Shown piece after piece: positions 1 through 8,708 of a DNA stretch of 64,000 nt. Position 1 is the stretch's first letter; every line of letters begins with the position of its first letter. This DNA is from Rhodoblastus sp963828185 (lineage in GTDB: Bacteria; Pseudomonadota; Alphaproteobacteria; Rhizobiales; Beijerinckiaceae): contig CAWHDV010000001.1 in the NCBI GenBank assembly GCA_963828185.1, positions 1 through 64,000 on the forward strand, written 5' to 3'. The notes beneath the pieces were generated by a model. That model did no database searches. It was not told the origin of the DNA and saw only the letters and a program-made list of their open reading frames with translations. Made by a program: the position numbers and the translations under genes.

Positions 1-506
1 CGGCGGCGCCTTCGTTCCATACGTATTGCTATGTAATGCGCCGTCGTCTGGCCGTCGACCGTGGCGTTGACGGCGAGGATCACCTCCCTGACGCCGCCTT
101 CCGCGACGCGCCCGACCAGTTTCGAAATGTTGAGGTCGTCCGGCCCGACGCCGTCGAGCGGCGACAGCGCGCCTCCGAGCACGTGGTATTGGGCGGAAAG
201 GACCCCGGCGCGCTCCAGCGCCCAGAGATCGCCGACCGTCTCCACCACCACGATTTTTTCCGGATCGCGGCGCGGATCGGCGCAAATGGCGCAGGGGTCG
301 CTGGTGTCGATATTGCCGCAGGCCGAGCAGGTGACGATTTTTTCCTTCGCCACGCGCATGGCCTCGGCCAGCGGGCCGAGCAGCTCCTCGCGCTTGCGGA
401 TGAGATGCAGCGCGGCGCGCCGCGCCGAGCGAGGCCCAAGCCCCGGCAGGCGGGCGAGCAACTGGATCAGCCGCTCGATCTCAGGTCCGGCGATTCGTTC
501 AGCCAT
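1..506 (-). CDS. recR: recombination mediator RecR (C-terminal part off the window)
   Basis: RecR loads RecA onto gapped DNA with RecF and RecO. The ATG at 506 opens MAERIAGPEIERL, then the helix-hairpin-helix (LPGLGPRSARR), the four-cysteine zinc finger (CSACG...CAIC), and the TOPRIM region (VVVETVGDLWALE, LGGALSPLDGVGPDDL), in family order. About 168 residues are visible and the stop lies outside the window. The last residues read after TTAHYIA (IRMERRR) do not look like the usual RecR continuation, so a base error or contig junction in the first 30 bases is possible. It lies downstream of dnaX and ybaB on the same strand, the classic arrangement. Confidence 0.93.
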   Translation of the reverse strand, partial: MAERIAGPEIERLIQLLARLPGLGPRSARRAALHLIRKREELLGPLAEAMRVAKEKIVTCSACGNIDTSDPCAICADPRRDPEKIVVVETVGDLWALERAGVLSAQYHVLGGALSPLDGVGPDDLNISKLVGRVAEGGVREVILAVNATVDGQTTAHYIAIRMERRRR

Positions 507-543
507 AAGTTTCTCGAAGGCTGCGTCTCATGGTCGCCACCCT

Positions 544-612
544 TGCGCCCGAAGGGCGCCAGGAGCGAACGCGACCAGAAGCCCGTCAAAGAGGGGCGTC
601 TTTTCGACGCCC
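544..612. other. two hairpins between ybaB and recR
   Basis: The 160-bp gap between ybaB and recR holds two strong inverted repeats: a 6-bp GC-only stem around GAA (544-558) and a 7-bp stem GGGCGTC/GACGCCC around a T-rich loop (594-612). On the minus strand no U-tract follows the second, so it is not a clear terminator. They may attenuate or stabilise the polycistronic message. This is inferred from pairing only. Confidence 0.4.
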
Positions 613-666
613 TTTCGCTGATGCGAGGGGCGCCCCAATCGCGATTTATCGCCATTGGGGCAATGA

Positions 667-987
667 TCAAAAAGGCAATTTCATGCCGGCCGGCAAGTTG
701 AGGCCGGCGGTCAGGCCCTTCATCTTCTCTTCGACCATGGCTTCCGCCTTGCGGCGCGCGTCGGCATGCGCCGCCACGACCAGGTCTTCGAGAATTTCCT
801 TCTCGTCGTCCTTGATCAGGGAAGGATCGATCGACAGACCCTTCATCGCGCCCTTGGCGGTCAGCGTGACCTTGACCAGCCCGCCGCCGGAAAATCCCTC
901 GACCGTGACATTGTCGAGCTCGGCCTGCATTTCGGCCATCTTGGCCTGCATGGCGCCGGCCTGTTTCATCAAGCCCATGATGTCCAT
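667..987 (-). CDS. YbaB/EbfC family nucleoid-associated protein
   Basis: A small DNA-binding protein of 106 aa, the usual family length. It opens MDIMGLMKQAGAMQAKM, the amphipathic N-terminal helix typical of YbaB/EbfC, and continues with the conserved core GLVKVTLTAKG and DLVVAAHADARRKAE. The ATG (985-987) directly abuts the stop of dnaX (988-990), so the two are almost certainly translated together. The family binds DNA as a dimer and is nearly always encoded between dnaX and recR, as here. Confidence 0.95.
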   Translation of the reverse strand: MDIMGLMKQAGAMQAKMAEMQAELDNVTVEGFSGGGLVKVTLTAKGAMKGLSIDPSLIKDDEKEILEDLVVAAHADARRKAEAMVEEKMKGLTAGLNLPAGMKLPF

Positions 988-2880
988 TTAAAAATCCTCG
1001 TCTTCGGTGTCGTCGACATAGCCGGCATCTTCGGCTTCGATCGGTGTCTTCACGCCTGGCGCCGCGGGCGCCTCCGCCTCGCCGCCGCGCACCGCGACAA
1101 TGACGGCGCCGGGAAACCGCTCCAGCGTCGCGCGCACCAGCGGATGCGCCTGGACGCCGACGCGCCGCTCCTTTTCCCTCGCCTCGGCCTGTTCGACAAG
1201 GCTCGGCGCGCCGGAGGCGGTGGAGAGGGCGACCATCCAGCGCTGGCCGGTCCAGTCCTGCAATTTGCGCGTCAATTGCGCCGGCAAGGCGGGCGAACCG
1301 CCCGGCGCGAGCGAAAATTCAAGCCGCCCCTGTTCGAAACGCACCAGCCGGACGTCGCGTTCGAGAGCGATCTTGATCTGGATGTCGCGCTGCGTCCCGG
1401 CCAGCGCCACGAGTTCGTCGAAGGATTTCAGCACGACAGAAGGCGCGCTTTCCGGCGCCGCAGCGGGAGAAGGCGCGGCCAGCGAGGTTTGCGCGGCCAG
1501 GCGCGGCGCGGCCCGCGCCATTGCGGCGGGGCCCGAAGGCGGCGACCCGCCGCCGCGCGGCGCGGTCGAGCCGCCGCTCTCGCCCGGCGCGGTCAGCTTT
1601 TTCAGCACGTCTTCCGGCGAGGGCAGGTCGGCGGCATAGGCGAGCCGCACCAGCACCATGTCGGCGGCGGCGAGCGGACGCGGCGAATCGCGCGTTTCCT
1701 GCACCCCCTTCAACAGGATCTGCCAGGCGCGCGACAGCACCGACATGGAAAGGCTTTGCGCGAACTGGCCGCCACGCTGGCGCTCGGCTTCGGTGGCGAC
1801 GGCGTCGACGAGATCGGGCGCGACCTTGCTCTTGGTGACGAAATGGGTGAATTCCGCCAACTCGACCAGTATCTGGGCCGGATCGGCGCCGCTGTCATAC
1901 TGGTCCTTCAGATTGGCCAGGGCCGCGGCGACATCGCCCTTCATCAGGGATTCGAACAGCTCGATGATGCGCGAGCGGTCGGCGAGGCCGAGCATCTGGC
2001 GCAGGTCGGCCGCCTTGATCGGGGCGCCCGCGCCGTGCGCGATGGCCTGGTCGAGCAGCGAGAGCGCGTCGCGCACCGAACCCTCGGAGGCGCGGGAGAT
2101 CAGGCTCAGCGCCTCATGGTCGATCTCGACCTGCTCCTGGTCGCAGATGGAGTCGAGATGACGCGTCAGGACCTCGGCCTCGACCCGGCGCAGGTCGAAA
2201 CGCAGGCAGCGCGAGCGCACCGTCACCGGCACTTTCTCGATTTCCGTCGTGGCGAAGAGGAATTTGACGTGCTCGGGCGGCTCTTCCAGCGTCTTCAGCA
2301 AGCCGTTGAAGGCGGGCTTGGACAGCATGTGCACTTCGTCGATGATATAGACCTTGGTCCGCGCCATGACCGGCTTGTAGCGGGCGCTTTCGATGATCTC
2401 CCGCACATCGTCGATGCCGGTATGGGAGGCCGCGTCCATTTCGATCACATCGACATGGCGCGATTCCATGATCGCCTGGCAATGCAGGCCGATCTCGTCC
2501 ATGTGGATGGTCGGCTTGTCGACGCCCGGACGGCCGTCCCGCGCAGGAACCTCGTAATTGAAGGCGCGAGCCAAAATGCGCGCGGTCGTGGTCTTGCCGA
2601 CGCCGCGCACGCCGGTCAGCATATAGGCCTGGTGGATGCGGCCGAGGTCGAAGGCGTTCGAAAGCGTGCGCACCATCGGCTCCTGGCCGATGAGGTCCTC
2701 GAAACGTGAGGGGCGGTATTTGCGCGCCAGCACCCGATAGGCCGGCGCCGGCTTGGCCGGCTCGTCGCCGAACAGGCCGGGGCCCGCGGGCGGCGGCTCT
2801 GTCGAATTTTGCGCGGAATCGTCGATCATCGAACCGCCGATGGAGGGCGCCAGCGGACTTTTAACAGCCGCCAGCGGCAT
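988..2880 (-). CDS. dnaX: DNA polymerase III subunit gamma/tau
   Basis: Clamp-loader ATPase of the replicase, 630 aa as read from 2880. Walker A is GVRGVGKTTTAR (about residues 90-101), Walker B is VYIIDEVHML, and the sensor/arginine region is VTVRSRCLRFDLRR. The four-cysteine zinc module of E. coli DnaX is replaced by a PTIHMDEIGLHCQAI segment, a variant typical of alphaproteobacteria. A Pro/Ala-rich linker (about 440-480) leads to the tau-specific C-terminal domain. An internal ATG at 2829 (MIDDSAQ) is an alternative start; neither has a strong ribosome-binding site. First gene of dnaX-ybaB-recR, just downstream of the SRP RNA. Confidence 0.95.
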   Translation of the reverse strand: MPLAAVKSPLAPSIGGSMIDDSAQNSTEPPPAGPGLFGDEPAKPAPAYRVLARKYRPSRFEDLIGQEPMVRTLSNAFDLGRIHQAYMLTGVRGVGKTTTARILARAFNYEVPARDGRPGVDKPTIHMDEIGLHCQAIMESRHVDVIEMDAASHTGIDDVREIIESARYKPVMARTKVYIIDEVHMLSKPAFNGLLKTLEEPPEHVKFLFATTEIEKVPVTVRSRCLRFDLRRVEAEVLTRHLDSICDQEQVEIDHEALSLISRASEGSVRDALSLLDQAIAHGAGAPIKAADLRQMLGLADRSRIIELFESLMKGDVAAALANLKDQYDSGADPAQILVELAEFTHFVTKSKVAPDLVDAVATEAERQRGGQFAQSLSMSVLSRAWQILLKGVQETRDSPRPLAAADMVLVRLAYAADLPSPEDVLKKLTAPGESGGSTAPRGGGSPPSGPAAMARAAPRLAAQTSLAAPSPAAAPESAPSVVLKSFDELVALAGTQRDIQIKIALERDVRLVRFEQGRLEFSLAPGGSPALPAQLTRKLQDWTGQRWMVALSTASGAPSLVEQAEAREKERRVGVQAHPLVRATLERFPGAVIVAVRGGEAEAPAAPGVKTPIEAEDAGYVDDTEDEDF

Positions 2881-2921
2881 GCGGCTCGCGCCCGCTGGAT
2901 CTTGGGGCGCGCAAATGAAAA

Positions 2922-3021
2922 GGTGGGAGGCTGGACGAAGACCCGCCCGATCTCGTTAGGGCTGCTTCCTTCCGGACCTGACCCGGTTGGCGAGTGGAAC
3001 GTCCACCGCCAACCTCCCGCC
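2922..3021 (-). ncRNA. ffs: signal recognition particle 4.5S RNA (small bacterial type)
   Basis: On the minus strand the region carries the SRP domain IV core: GGTCAGGTCCGG followed by AAGGAAGCAGCC. The Ffh-binding internal loops and the tetraloop-closed hairpin are readable. The two ends (GGCGGGAGG and CCTCCCACC, 3013-3021 and 2922-2930) pair to close a rod of about 100 nt, the expected size. Exact ends are inferred from this helix. The RNA lies just upstream of dnaX on the same strand, a frequent alphaproteobacterial arrangement. Confidence 0.93.
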
Positions 3022-3024
3022 GCC

Positions 3025-3053
3025 TATTTGGACCATCGAAGCCAATTTCGCAA
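3025..3053 (-). promoter_or_regulatory. candidate sigma-70-type promoter for SRP RNA
   Basis: Reading the minus strand, TTGCGA (-35 like, 3053-3048) is followed after 17 nt by CAAATA (-10 like, 3030-3025), a few bases before the predicted 5' end of the SRP RNA at about 3021. Spacing and position fit; the -10 match is imperfect. Confidence 0.4.
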
Positions 3054-3118
3054 GAGGGCGCCCTTGTCCGTCGGACGTGAAGGCGCTAACCCCTGCGGGC
3101 CAGCTTTTTGGAGGCCGG

Positions 3119-3544
3119 ATGCGTTTTGATCTGAACTCCCGCCTCGCGGCCGACACTTTTTTCGTCGGCGACAAGCCCCTGTGCCGCGTCCTTTTGATGA
3201 ACGACAGCCGGTTTCCCTGGCTGATCCTCGTTCCCCGTCGATCCGGCCTCAGCGAAATCCACGATCTCGAACCTTCCGGGCGCGCCCTTCTGATCGAAGA
3301 ATGCGCGCAGGCCGGCGAAAGGCTGAAAGCCTTCGCAAGCGCCGAAAAAATCAACATCGGCGCGCTCGGCAACATGGTGTCGCAGCTGCATGTCCATGTC
3401 GTCGCGCGCTCCAATGGCGACGCCGCATGGCCCGGCCCGGTCTGGGGCGTCGGCAGTCCTGCGCCCTACGAGCGCGAGGCGGCGGCGCAACGCATTGCCG
3501 ATTTGCGCCGCGCCCTCGACCTGCCCGCCGGGGAGAAGCCTTGA
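3119..3544 (+). CDS. HIT family hydrolase
   Basis: A 141-aa histidine-triad protein; this superfamily hydrolyses or transfers nucleotides. The catalytic triad appears as SQLHVHVVARS (HxHxH followed by hydrophobics). The ATG at 3119 is preceded by GGAG at 3110-3113. An upstream ATG at 2987 in the same frame lies inside the SRP RNA locus and has no ribosome-binding site, so it was rejected. The stop overlaps the TTG start of nudC, implying translational coupling. Physiological substrate unknown. Confidence 0.88.
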   Translation: MRFDLNSRLAADTFFVGDKPLCRVLLMNDSRFPWLILVPRRSGLSEIHDLEPSGRALLIEECAQAGERLKAFASAEKINIGALGNMVSQLHVHVVARSNGDAAWPGPVWGVGSPAPYEREAAAQRIADLRRALDLPAGEKP

Positions 3545-4509
3545 CGCCCGACCTCGCCATCGGCTTTGCCGGCAATCCGCTCGACCGCCTGTCGCTGCTG
3601 CGCGAGGATGGGGCGGCGCTGGCGCGGCTCGCCGCCGATCCGGCGGCGCGGGCGGCAATTTTCGTGCAGTCGATGCCCGTCCTGCGGCTCGACGGCGACA
3701 AAGCCGTCGCCTTGCATCCCCTGGCGTTGGCGCGGAAAATCGGCGCGGCGTCGATCGAGGTCCTGCTCGGCCGCGACGTGGCGGGGCCGGTCTTCGCCCT
3801 GCTGCTGCCGGACGAGGCGGCGCAGGCGGAGGAAACGCCGGACGCCGGCGCTTTTCTCGACCGCCGCCGGCTGATCCTGCCGAACCATCCCGGCCTGGAT
3901 ATCCACGATCTGCGCGCGGCCGCCGCCAAAGGCCTGCTCGGCGCGGCGGAGCTCGCCGTGCTGTCGCAGGCCAAATCGATCCTGCATTATCATGCCACGC
4001 ACGGCTTTTGCGGGCGCTGCGGCGCGGCGACGATCCCCGTCGCCGCCGGTTGGCGGCGCGATTGCCCCGCCTGCGGCGCCAAGCACTTCCCGCGCACCGA
4101 TCCGGTGGCGATCATGCTGGTGACCGACGGCGAAAATTGCCTGCTCGGCCGGCAAAGGCAATTTCCGGAGAAAATGTATTCTTGTCTCGCGGGCTTTGTC
4201 GAAAGCGGCGAGACCCTCGAAGAGGCGGTGCGGCGCGAAGTGATGGAGGAGGCGGGCGTCAGGGTGGGCGCGGTGGCCTACGCCGCTTCGCAGCCCTGGC
4301 CTTTTCCGGGCTCGCTGATGTTCGGCTGCGTCGCTCGGGCTGTTTCGCGCGAGATCATCATGGATGCGGCTGAGCTCGAGGACTGCCGCTGGTTCAGCCG
4401 CGCCGAAGCGCGGGCCATGGTCGAGGAGCGGCACGAAGAGGGTTTTTTCGCGCCGGGAAAAATCGCCATAGCGCGGACATTGCTGGAGCTGTGGCTGGCG
4501 AGCGAGTGA
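3541..4509 (+). CDS. nudC: NAD(H) diphosphatase NudC
   Basis: A 322-aa Nudix hydrolase that cleaves NADH/NAD+ (and decaps NAD-capped RNA) to NMN and AMP. It has a four-cysteine zinc ribbon (CGRCG...CPACG), the Nudix box GFVESGETLEEAVRREVMEE, and downstream SQPWPFPGSLM, the family-specific NADH signature. The likely start is the TTG at 3541, which overlaps the HIT stop (TTGA) and follows GGGGAG. Longer in-frame starts would run inside the HIT gene. Confidence 0.93.
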   Translation: MTPDLAIGFAGNPLDRLSLLREDGAALARLAADPAARAAIFVQSMPVLRLDGDKAVALHPLALARKIGAASIEVLLGRDVAGPVFALLLPDEAAQAEETPDAGAFLDRRRLILPNHPGLDIHDLRAAAAKGLLGAAELAVLSQAKSILHYHATHGFCGRCGAATIPVAAGWRRDCPACGAKHFPRTDPVAIMLVTDGENCLLGRQRQFPEKMYSCLAGFVESGETLEEAVRREVMEEAGVRVGAVAYAASQPWPFPGSLMFGCVARAVSREIIMDAAELEDCRWFSRAEARAMVEERHEEGFFAPGKIAIARTLLELWLASE

Positions 4510-4553
4510 AGATGATCAGAGAGCTGACAGGCTATTGCCCTCCAGCACGGCGC

Positions 4554-6283
4554 TCATTCGGCCAGCTGCGCCGCCAGCAACCCGCGCAGGGAATTGCCGA
4601 GGAAGAATCCGCCGCGCAAATCATCGAGCCGCAGGATTTTCTCGCGCGCCTTTCCCCGCGCCAGCAGATCGGCGCGCAAAACGCCGGGCAGCAGGCCACA
4701 GGACAAGGGCGGGGTCAAAAGGGCGCCATCGCCGCCGACAAAGACATTGGTCCGCGCGCCTTCGCAGATCTCGTCGCGCTCATTGAGGAATATGACCTCG
4801 TCGGCGCCCCGCGCCTGCGCAAGGGCGTTTTCGTACAAGTCCCGCCGCGTGGTCTTGTGGCGCAGCAATTTGTCGCGCGAGTCGAATTCGTTGCCCCGCA
4901 ACGGCGACGCGCCAGATTTTCCCCTCCGGCTCCGATTCGAACGGGACGGCTGATATTTCGATCGCGCCGCCGCGCCACAGGATCAGCCGGACCCGCAATC
5001 GCGCGGACGCCGCGCCGGCGCAGGCTTGCGCCAAGGCCTCGTCGAAATCCCGCTCGGAAAAGGCGAAGCCGAGCGTCGCGGCGGAATCGCGCAGCCTTGC
5101 GCAATGGCCCGCGCGCAGAAAACAGCCGCTCTCGCGCGTCCACAGCAGCGTCTCGATCAGGCCGAAATCGTTCAGATCGCCAGGAAGCGCGCCTTGAGCA
5201 GACATTCCTCATATTCCTCCCGCGCTTGCAGAATCCGCGACAATCGCCGAACCGACCGGGCAAACCAGGCCGCCGCGCCCGTCGAGCGTCAATGTGCGGA
5301 TGGCGACATTGAAGCGCATGTCGCCACCCGGCTCGATATGGCCGATGGCGCCGCAGTAATTCTCGCGGCGCGCGGCTTCCTGCCCGGCGATGATCTCCAT
5401 GGCGCGGATTTTCGGCGCGCCGGTCACCGAGCCGCAGGGAAACAGCCCGGCGAAAATCTCGGCAAAGGCAAGGTTTTCCCGCAAGACCGCTTCGGCGCCA
5501 GAGGTCATCTGGTGCAGAGTCGGGAAGGTCGCCACCGAAAAGAGGTCGCTGACCTCAACCGATCCGACCTCTGACAGGCGACTGAGATCATTGCGCAGCA
5601 GATCGACGATCATCAGGTTTTCGGCGCGGTTCTTCTCGTCCTGCGCCAGCGCCAGCGCCAGCGCCCGGTCCTGCGCTTCGTCGGCGCCGCGCGGAGCGGT
5701 GCCTTTCATCGGCCGGACGAAAATCTTGCGGCCCCGCGTCGAGAAGAATTTTTCCGGCGACAGCGAAAGCACCGTCTCCTCCCCCAGGGCGACGACGCCG
5801 CCAAGCTCTACCGGCTGGCGCGCCCGCAGGAGGCGGTAAAGGTCGAGCGGCGCTCCCTCGGCGCGGCCGAAGAGCGGAAAGGTCAGGTTGATCTGATAGA
5901 CGTCGCCGGCGACGATAAAGTCACGGCAAGCGTCGAAGCGTTTTTGGTAATCGGCGAATGTCCAGAGCGGGCGCAGGTCCTTGATCGCCGCCGGTCCCGG
6001 CGAAGTCCGGCTCAAAGGCCCGCGGCGCGTCGAATACGCCGAATTGCAACAAGGGCTTGCCGCCGCGCGGCGGCAGCAGTTTCCTCAGACGCGGCTCGAA
6101 AGCGTAGCCGCATTCGTAGGCCATGACGCCCGCGAGATGAAATCCCGCCGCGGACGCCGCCTGCATCGCCGCAAGGGCAGGCGCGACCTCGTCCGCCGCG
6201 AAGGCCGAGATTTTTTCACGCAGCTGCGTGAAAAGCAGCGTGTCGCCGGATTCGCGGTCCTCGATCAGGCAAAAAGGTCGCAA
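4554..6283 (-). CDS. pabB/pabC: aminodeoxychorismate synthase PabB fused to class IV aminotransferase/lyase PabC (frame interrupted)
   Basis: The folate-route enzyme converting chorismate to 4-amino-4-deoxychorismate and then p-aminobenzoate. The PabB part carries DVYQINLTFP, RPMKGTAPRG, DLLRNDLSRL and PCGSVTGAPK, the chorismate-binding signatures. The PabC part carries NDFGLIETLLW, RHKTTRRDLYE and a PLP fold-IV region (LNERDEICEGARTNVF). The protein is readable only by changing frame near 5990, 5230, 5180 and 4890. After correction PabB (EYEECLLKARFL) runs straight into PabC without a stop, giving about 576 aa, the size of known PabBC fusions. The TTG at 6283 is the best start seen. Four single-base shifts in a conserved gene argue for sequence errors. 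Confidence 0.82.
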
Positions 6284-6423
6284 TTGCTCTATGATCCGAT
6301 CCGGCGAGCTGGGAAAAGGCGCTTATCCAGATAGCGCGGACGCGCCGAGAGCGAAAGCCCGCCAGAATGGACGCCCCCTTCGGTTTTGTGTAGCAAGGCG
6401 GCTTCGGATCAAGGGAAAGTTTC

Positions 6424-7116
6424 ATGGCTTTGGTGCTGTTTTCCGGCGGGCAGGATTCGACGACCTGCCTCGCCTGGGCCCTGGAGCGCTTTGAGCGCGT
6501 CGAGACCCTCGGCTTCGACTATGGCCAGCGCCACCGCATTGAACTGGCCCAGCGCGGCGTCTTGCGCGAGACGCTGGCGGCAATCCGGCCGGAATGGGCG
6601 CAAAGGCTGGGACCGGACCATGTGCTCGACCTTGCCGCGCTCGGCGCCATTTCGGATACGGCGCTCACCAGCGGCAGGGCCATCGAAATGGGCGCGAAAA
6701 ACCTGCCCAACACTTTTGTGCCCGGCCGCAACCTGATCTTCCTCGCCTTCGCCGCGGCGCTGGCCTATCGGCGCGGGCTGACGCGCATTGTCGGCGGCAT
6801 GTGCGAGACCGATTTCTCCGGCTATCCCGATTGCCGCGACGACGCCGTCAAGGCCATGCAGGTGGCTTTGAACATCGGCATGGAGAGCCGCTTCGTGCTG
6901 GAGACGCCGCTGATGTGGATCGACAAGGCGCAAAGCTGGGCGCTGGCCGAAAAACTCGGCGGCGCGAAACTGGTCGAGGCGATCGTCGAGCACAGCCACA
7001 CCTGCTATCTCGGCGAGCGCGGCGCGCGCCACGCCTGGGGCTATGGCTGCGGCGAGTGCCCGGCCTGCCGGCTGCGGGCGCAAGGTTTCGAAAGCTGGCG
7101 AAAGACAATTGGTTAA
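6424..7116 (+). CDS. queC: 7-cyano-7-deazaguanine synthase QueC
   Basis: Converts 7-carboxy-7-deazaguanine to preQ0 with ATP and ammonia in queuosine synthesis. 230 aa, normal length. The PP-loop ATP-binding motif FSGGQDSTTC is at residues 6-15, NTFVPGRNLIFLAFA follows, and the zinc cysteines lie at the end (HTCYLG...YGCGECPACRLR). No other queuosine gene is in the window. Confidence 0.96.
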   Translation: MALVLFSGGQDSTTCLAWALERFERVETLGFDYGQRHRIELAQRGVLRETLAAIRPEWAQRLGPDHVLDLAALGAISDTALTSGRAIEMGAKNLPNTFVPGRNLIFLAFAAALAYRRGLTRIVGGMCETDFSGYPDCRDDAVKAMQVALNIGMESRFVLETPLMWIDKAQSWALAEKLGGAKLVEAIVEHSHTCYLGERGARHAWGYGCGECPACRLRAQGFESWRKTIG

Positions 7117-7153
7117 GGCTGCCTGGGGACAGCTGGAAAAGAACGCCGAGAAA

Positions 7154-7192
7154 GATTCAAATTTAACATTCATTTTCGCGGAAATTTCGAGA
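7154..7192 (+). repeat. upstream repeat, copy 1
   Basis: An AT-rich stretch containing TTTAACATTCATTTTC, closely matched by 8337-8376 (TTTTAACTTTCATTTTC). Each copy sits about 50 bp before a small ORF with an ATG. It may be a promoter or operator duplicated with its gene. Confidence 0.5.
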
Positions 7193-7239
7193 CTCGCGCG
7201 CAAATTGCATTTCACGACCCAGAAAACCTGGAGGCGAAA

Positions 7240-7407
7240 ATGCAATCCGACGATTTCAATGAAACCATCCCCCCGGCCGCAGAGGCCGTCGACCTTCTTT
7301 CAAACATCGCCGACATGTTCTTCACGGCTCTCGGCCCCAGCCTGTTCGATTTCTGCAAGGCGCAGCAGAAAGCCATGCTCGACCCGCTGTCGGCCCTGAC
7401 CGAGTGA
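7240..7407 (+). CDS. hypothetical small protein (55 aa)
   Basis: A short ORF with a good ribosome-binding site (CTGGAGG) before the ATG at 7240. The product begins MQSDDFNETIPPAAE and ends PLSALTE. It has no recognised domain; residues 20-45 are amphipathic or weakly hydrophobic with one cysteine. It lies between queC and the GGDEF gene and is preceded by an upstream sequence shared with the small ORF at 8423. Function unknown. Confidence 0.5.
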   Translation: MQSDDFNETIPPAAEAVDLLSNIADMFFTALGPSLFDFCKAQQKAMLDPLSALTE

Positions 7408-7490
7408 AAAAACGCCCCTGGGCCGGGTCTGACGCCTCGGCGCGCAACGGGCGCAGGCTTCGTTCCCGCTAACGAACGCAGGAGATTCCC

Positions 7491-8294
7491 ATGCATCCCC
7501 TCGTCAAGGCGATGACGCGTCTGGGCGTGTTCAAGGTGACGATGATTTCCACGGTCTTCAGCGCTTTGGCGTCGACTTTCGTCACCTGGATTTTCAGCTT
7601 TTTCATCGCCATGCAGGAGCCGGCCCTGCATTTTCGCCTCGCTTTCCTCGTGCCGTTTTTTGTCGCGCCCGGCTTCAGCTATTTTACCGCCTTAGCGATG
7701 CGCGAATCGCGACGCGCCCGTGTGAACGCGGTGAAGGCGGCGCGGATTGATCCGCTGACCGAGCTTTTGAACCGCCGCGCCTTTTTTGAAGCCGACGGCC
7801 GCGCCCTGGAAAAGTTCGGGCCACTGGCGCGGCGGACGATCCTGTTCGTCGATATCGACCACTTCAAGTCGATCAATGATTCGCATGGCCATGAAGGCGG
7901 CGACGAGGTGCTGAGGCATTTTTCGAAACTCATCCTCAAATGCCTGCGCAAGGACGACCTCGTCGCGCGTTTCGGCGGCGAAGAGTTCGTGGTCGAACTG
8001 ACGGGCGCCAGCCCCGAGGAGGTCGAAAACGTCGCCGAACGCATCCGGTCCGAAGCGCAATCGACGCCGGCCGCATTCCGCAGCGGTTTCATCGATTTCA
8101 CGGTGAGCATCGGCGTTTCCGGCGGGTCGTTCGCTGAATTGATCGACCGCCTGCTTTCGAGCGCGGACGCCCAGCTTTATCTGGCCAAGCAATCGGGCCG
8201 CAATTGCGTCCGGGGCCAAGACAGAAACACGCCGGCGCCCATTCCTTTTGCGGCGGCGCGCGAGATGAGTTCGGCCGCCTGCAACCCCGCGTGA
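7491..8294 (+). CDS. membrane-anchored diguanylate cyclase (GGDEF)
   Basis: Makes cyclic di-GMP from two GTP. 267 aa: two hydrophobic segments (about 12-40 and 49-70) anchor it in the inner membrane, followed by a complete GGDEF domain. The active-site motif is GGEEF (162-166), the substrate region DIDHFKSIND is intact, and an RxxD inhibitory site (RKDD, 153-156) lies exactly five residues before GGEEF, so the enzyme should be active and product-inhibited. There is no obvious sensory domain beyond the membrane part. AGGAG precedes the ATG. Confidence 0.93.
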   Translation: MHPLVKAMTRLGVFKVTMISTVFSALASTFVTWIFSFFIAMQEPALHFRLAFLVPFFVAPGFSYFTALAMRESRRARVNAVKAARIDPLTELLNRRAFFEADGRALEKFGPLARRTILFVDIDHFKSINDSHGHEGGDEVLRHFSKLILKCLRKDDLVARFGGEEFVVELTGASPEEVENVAERIRSEAQSTPAAFRSGFIDFTVSIGVSGGSFAELIDRLLSSADAQLYLAKQSGRNCVRGQDRNTPAPIPFAAAREMSSAACNPA

Positions 8295-8336
8295 GGGGCG
8301 ATCCGCGCGACGAAGCTCCCGTTCGAACGGAAGAAA

Positions 8337-8376
8337 AATTCAATTTTAACTTTCATTTTCAACAAAATATTCGAAA
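8337..8376 (+). repeat. upstream repeat, copy 2
   Basis: Second copy of the AT-rich upstream sequence at 7154-7192, located before the 59-aa ORF at 8423. The shared core is TTTAAC, one or two bases, then TTCATTTTC. Confidence 0.5.
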
Positions 8377-8422
8377 TCAACAAGTAAATTGAAAATACAG
8401 GTCCCGAAGCCGGGAGTCGAAC

Positions 8423-8602
8423 ATGCACCCCGCCGTCCATTCAACGATCCGACTTGGAATGTTCGCGTTTTTCTCGACCGTCGCCAGCGCGATCTTCGTC
8501 GCAAGGCTTTTTTACGCCGTCCAGGAGCAACAGGCGGCGTGGCTCGATGAACTCGCCAATCCGGTTGACGGCCGTCCCAAAAAAACCGCCGAGAAGAATT
8601 GA
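8423..8602 (+). CDS. small membrane protein resembling the N-terminus of the upstream GGDEF protein
   Basis: A 59-aa product with one hydrophobic segment (about residues 11-33). Its start (MHPAVHSTIRLGMF...STVASA...AVQEQQAAW) lines up with the start of the diguanylate cyclase at 7491 (MHPLVKAMTRLGVF...STVFSA...AMQEPALHF). It is therefore probably a truncated duplicate of the membrane segment without the GGDEF domain. Whether it is expressed or a remnant cannot be told; it keeps an open frame and a charged soluble tail. Confidence 0.5.
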   Translation: MHPAVHSTIRLGMFAFFSTVASAIFVARLFYAVQEQQAAWLDELANPVDGRPKKTAEKN

Positions 8603-8708
8603 CGCCAGGACTTCGGAGGTCTTGACCTCTGTCGGGGTCTGGAGAGAACGGCCGAGCTTACGCGAGCGATTCCATAATCGCGGCATGACCCTCCGCGCAG
8701 AAAATTCT

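Noticed and set aside
766..2709. Long plus-strand open frame opposite dnaX (about 650 codons)
   Set aside because: It is antisense to a clear dnaX gene, is Arg/His/Gly-rich without any domain, and is typical of shadow frames in GC-rich DNA.
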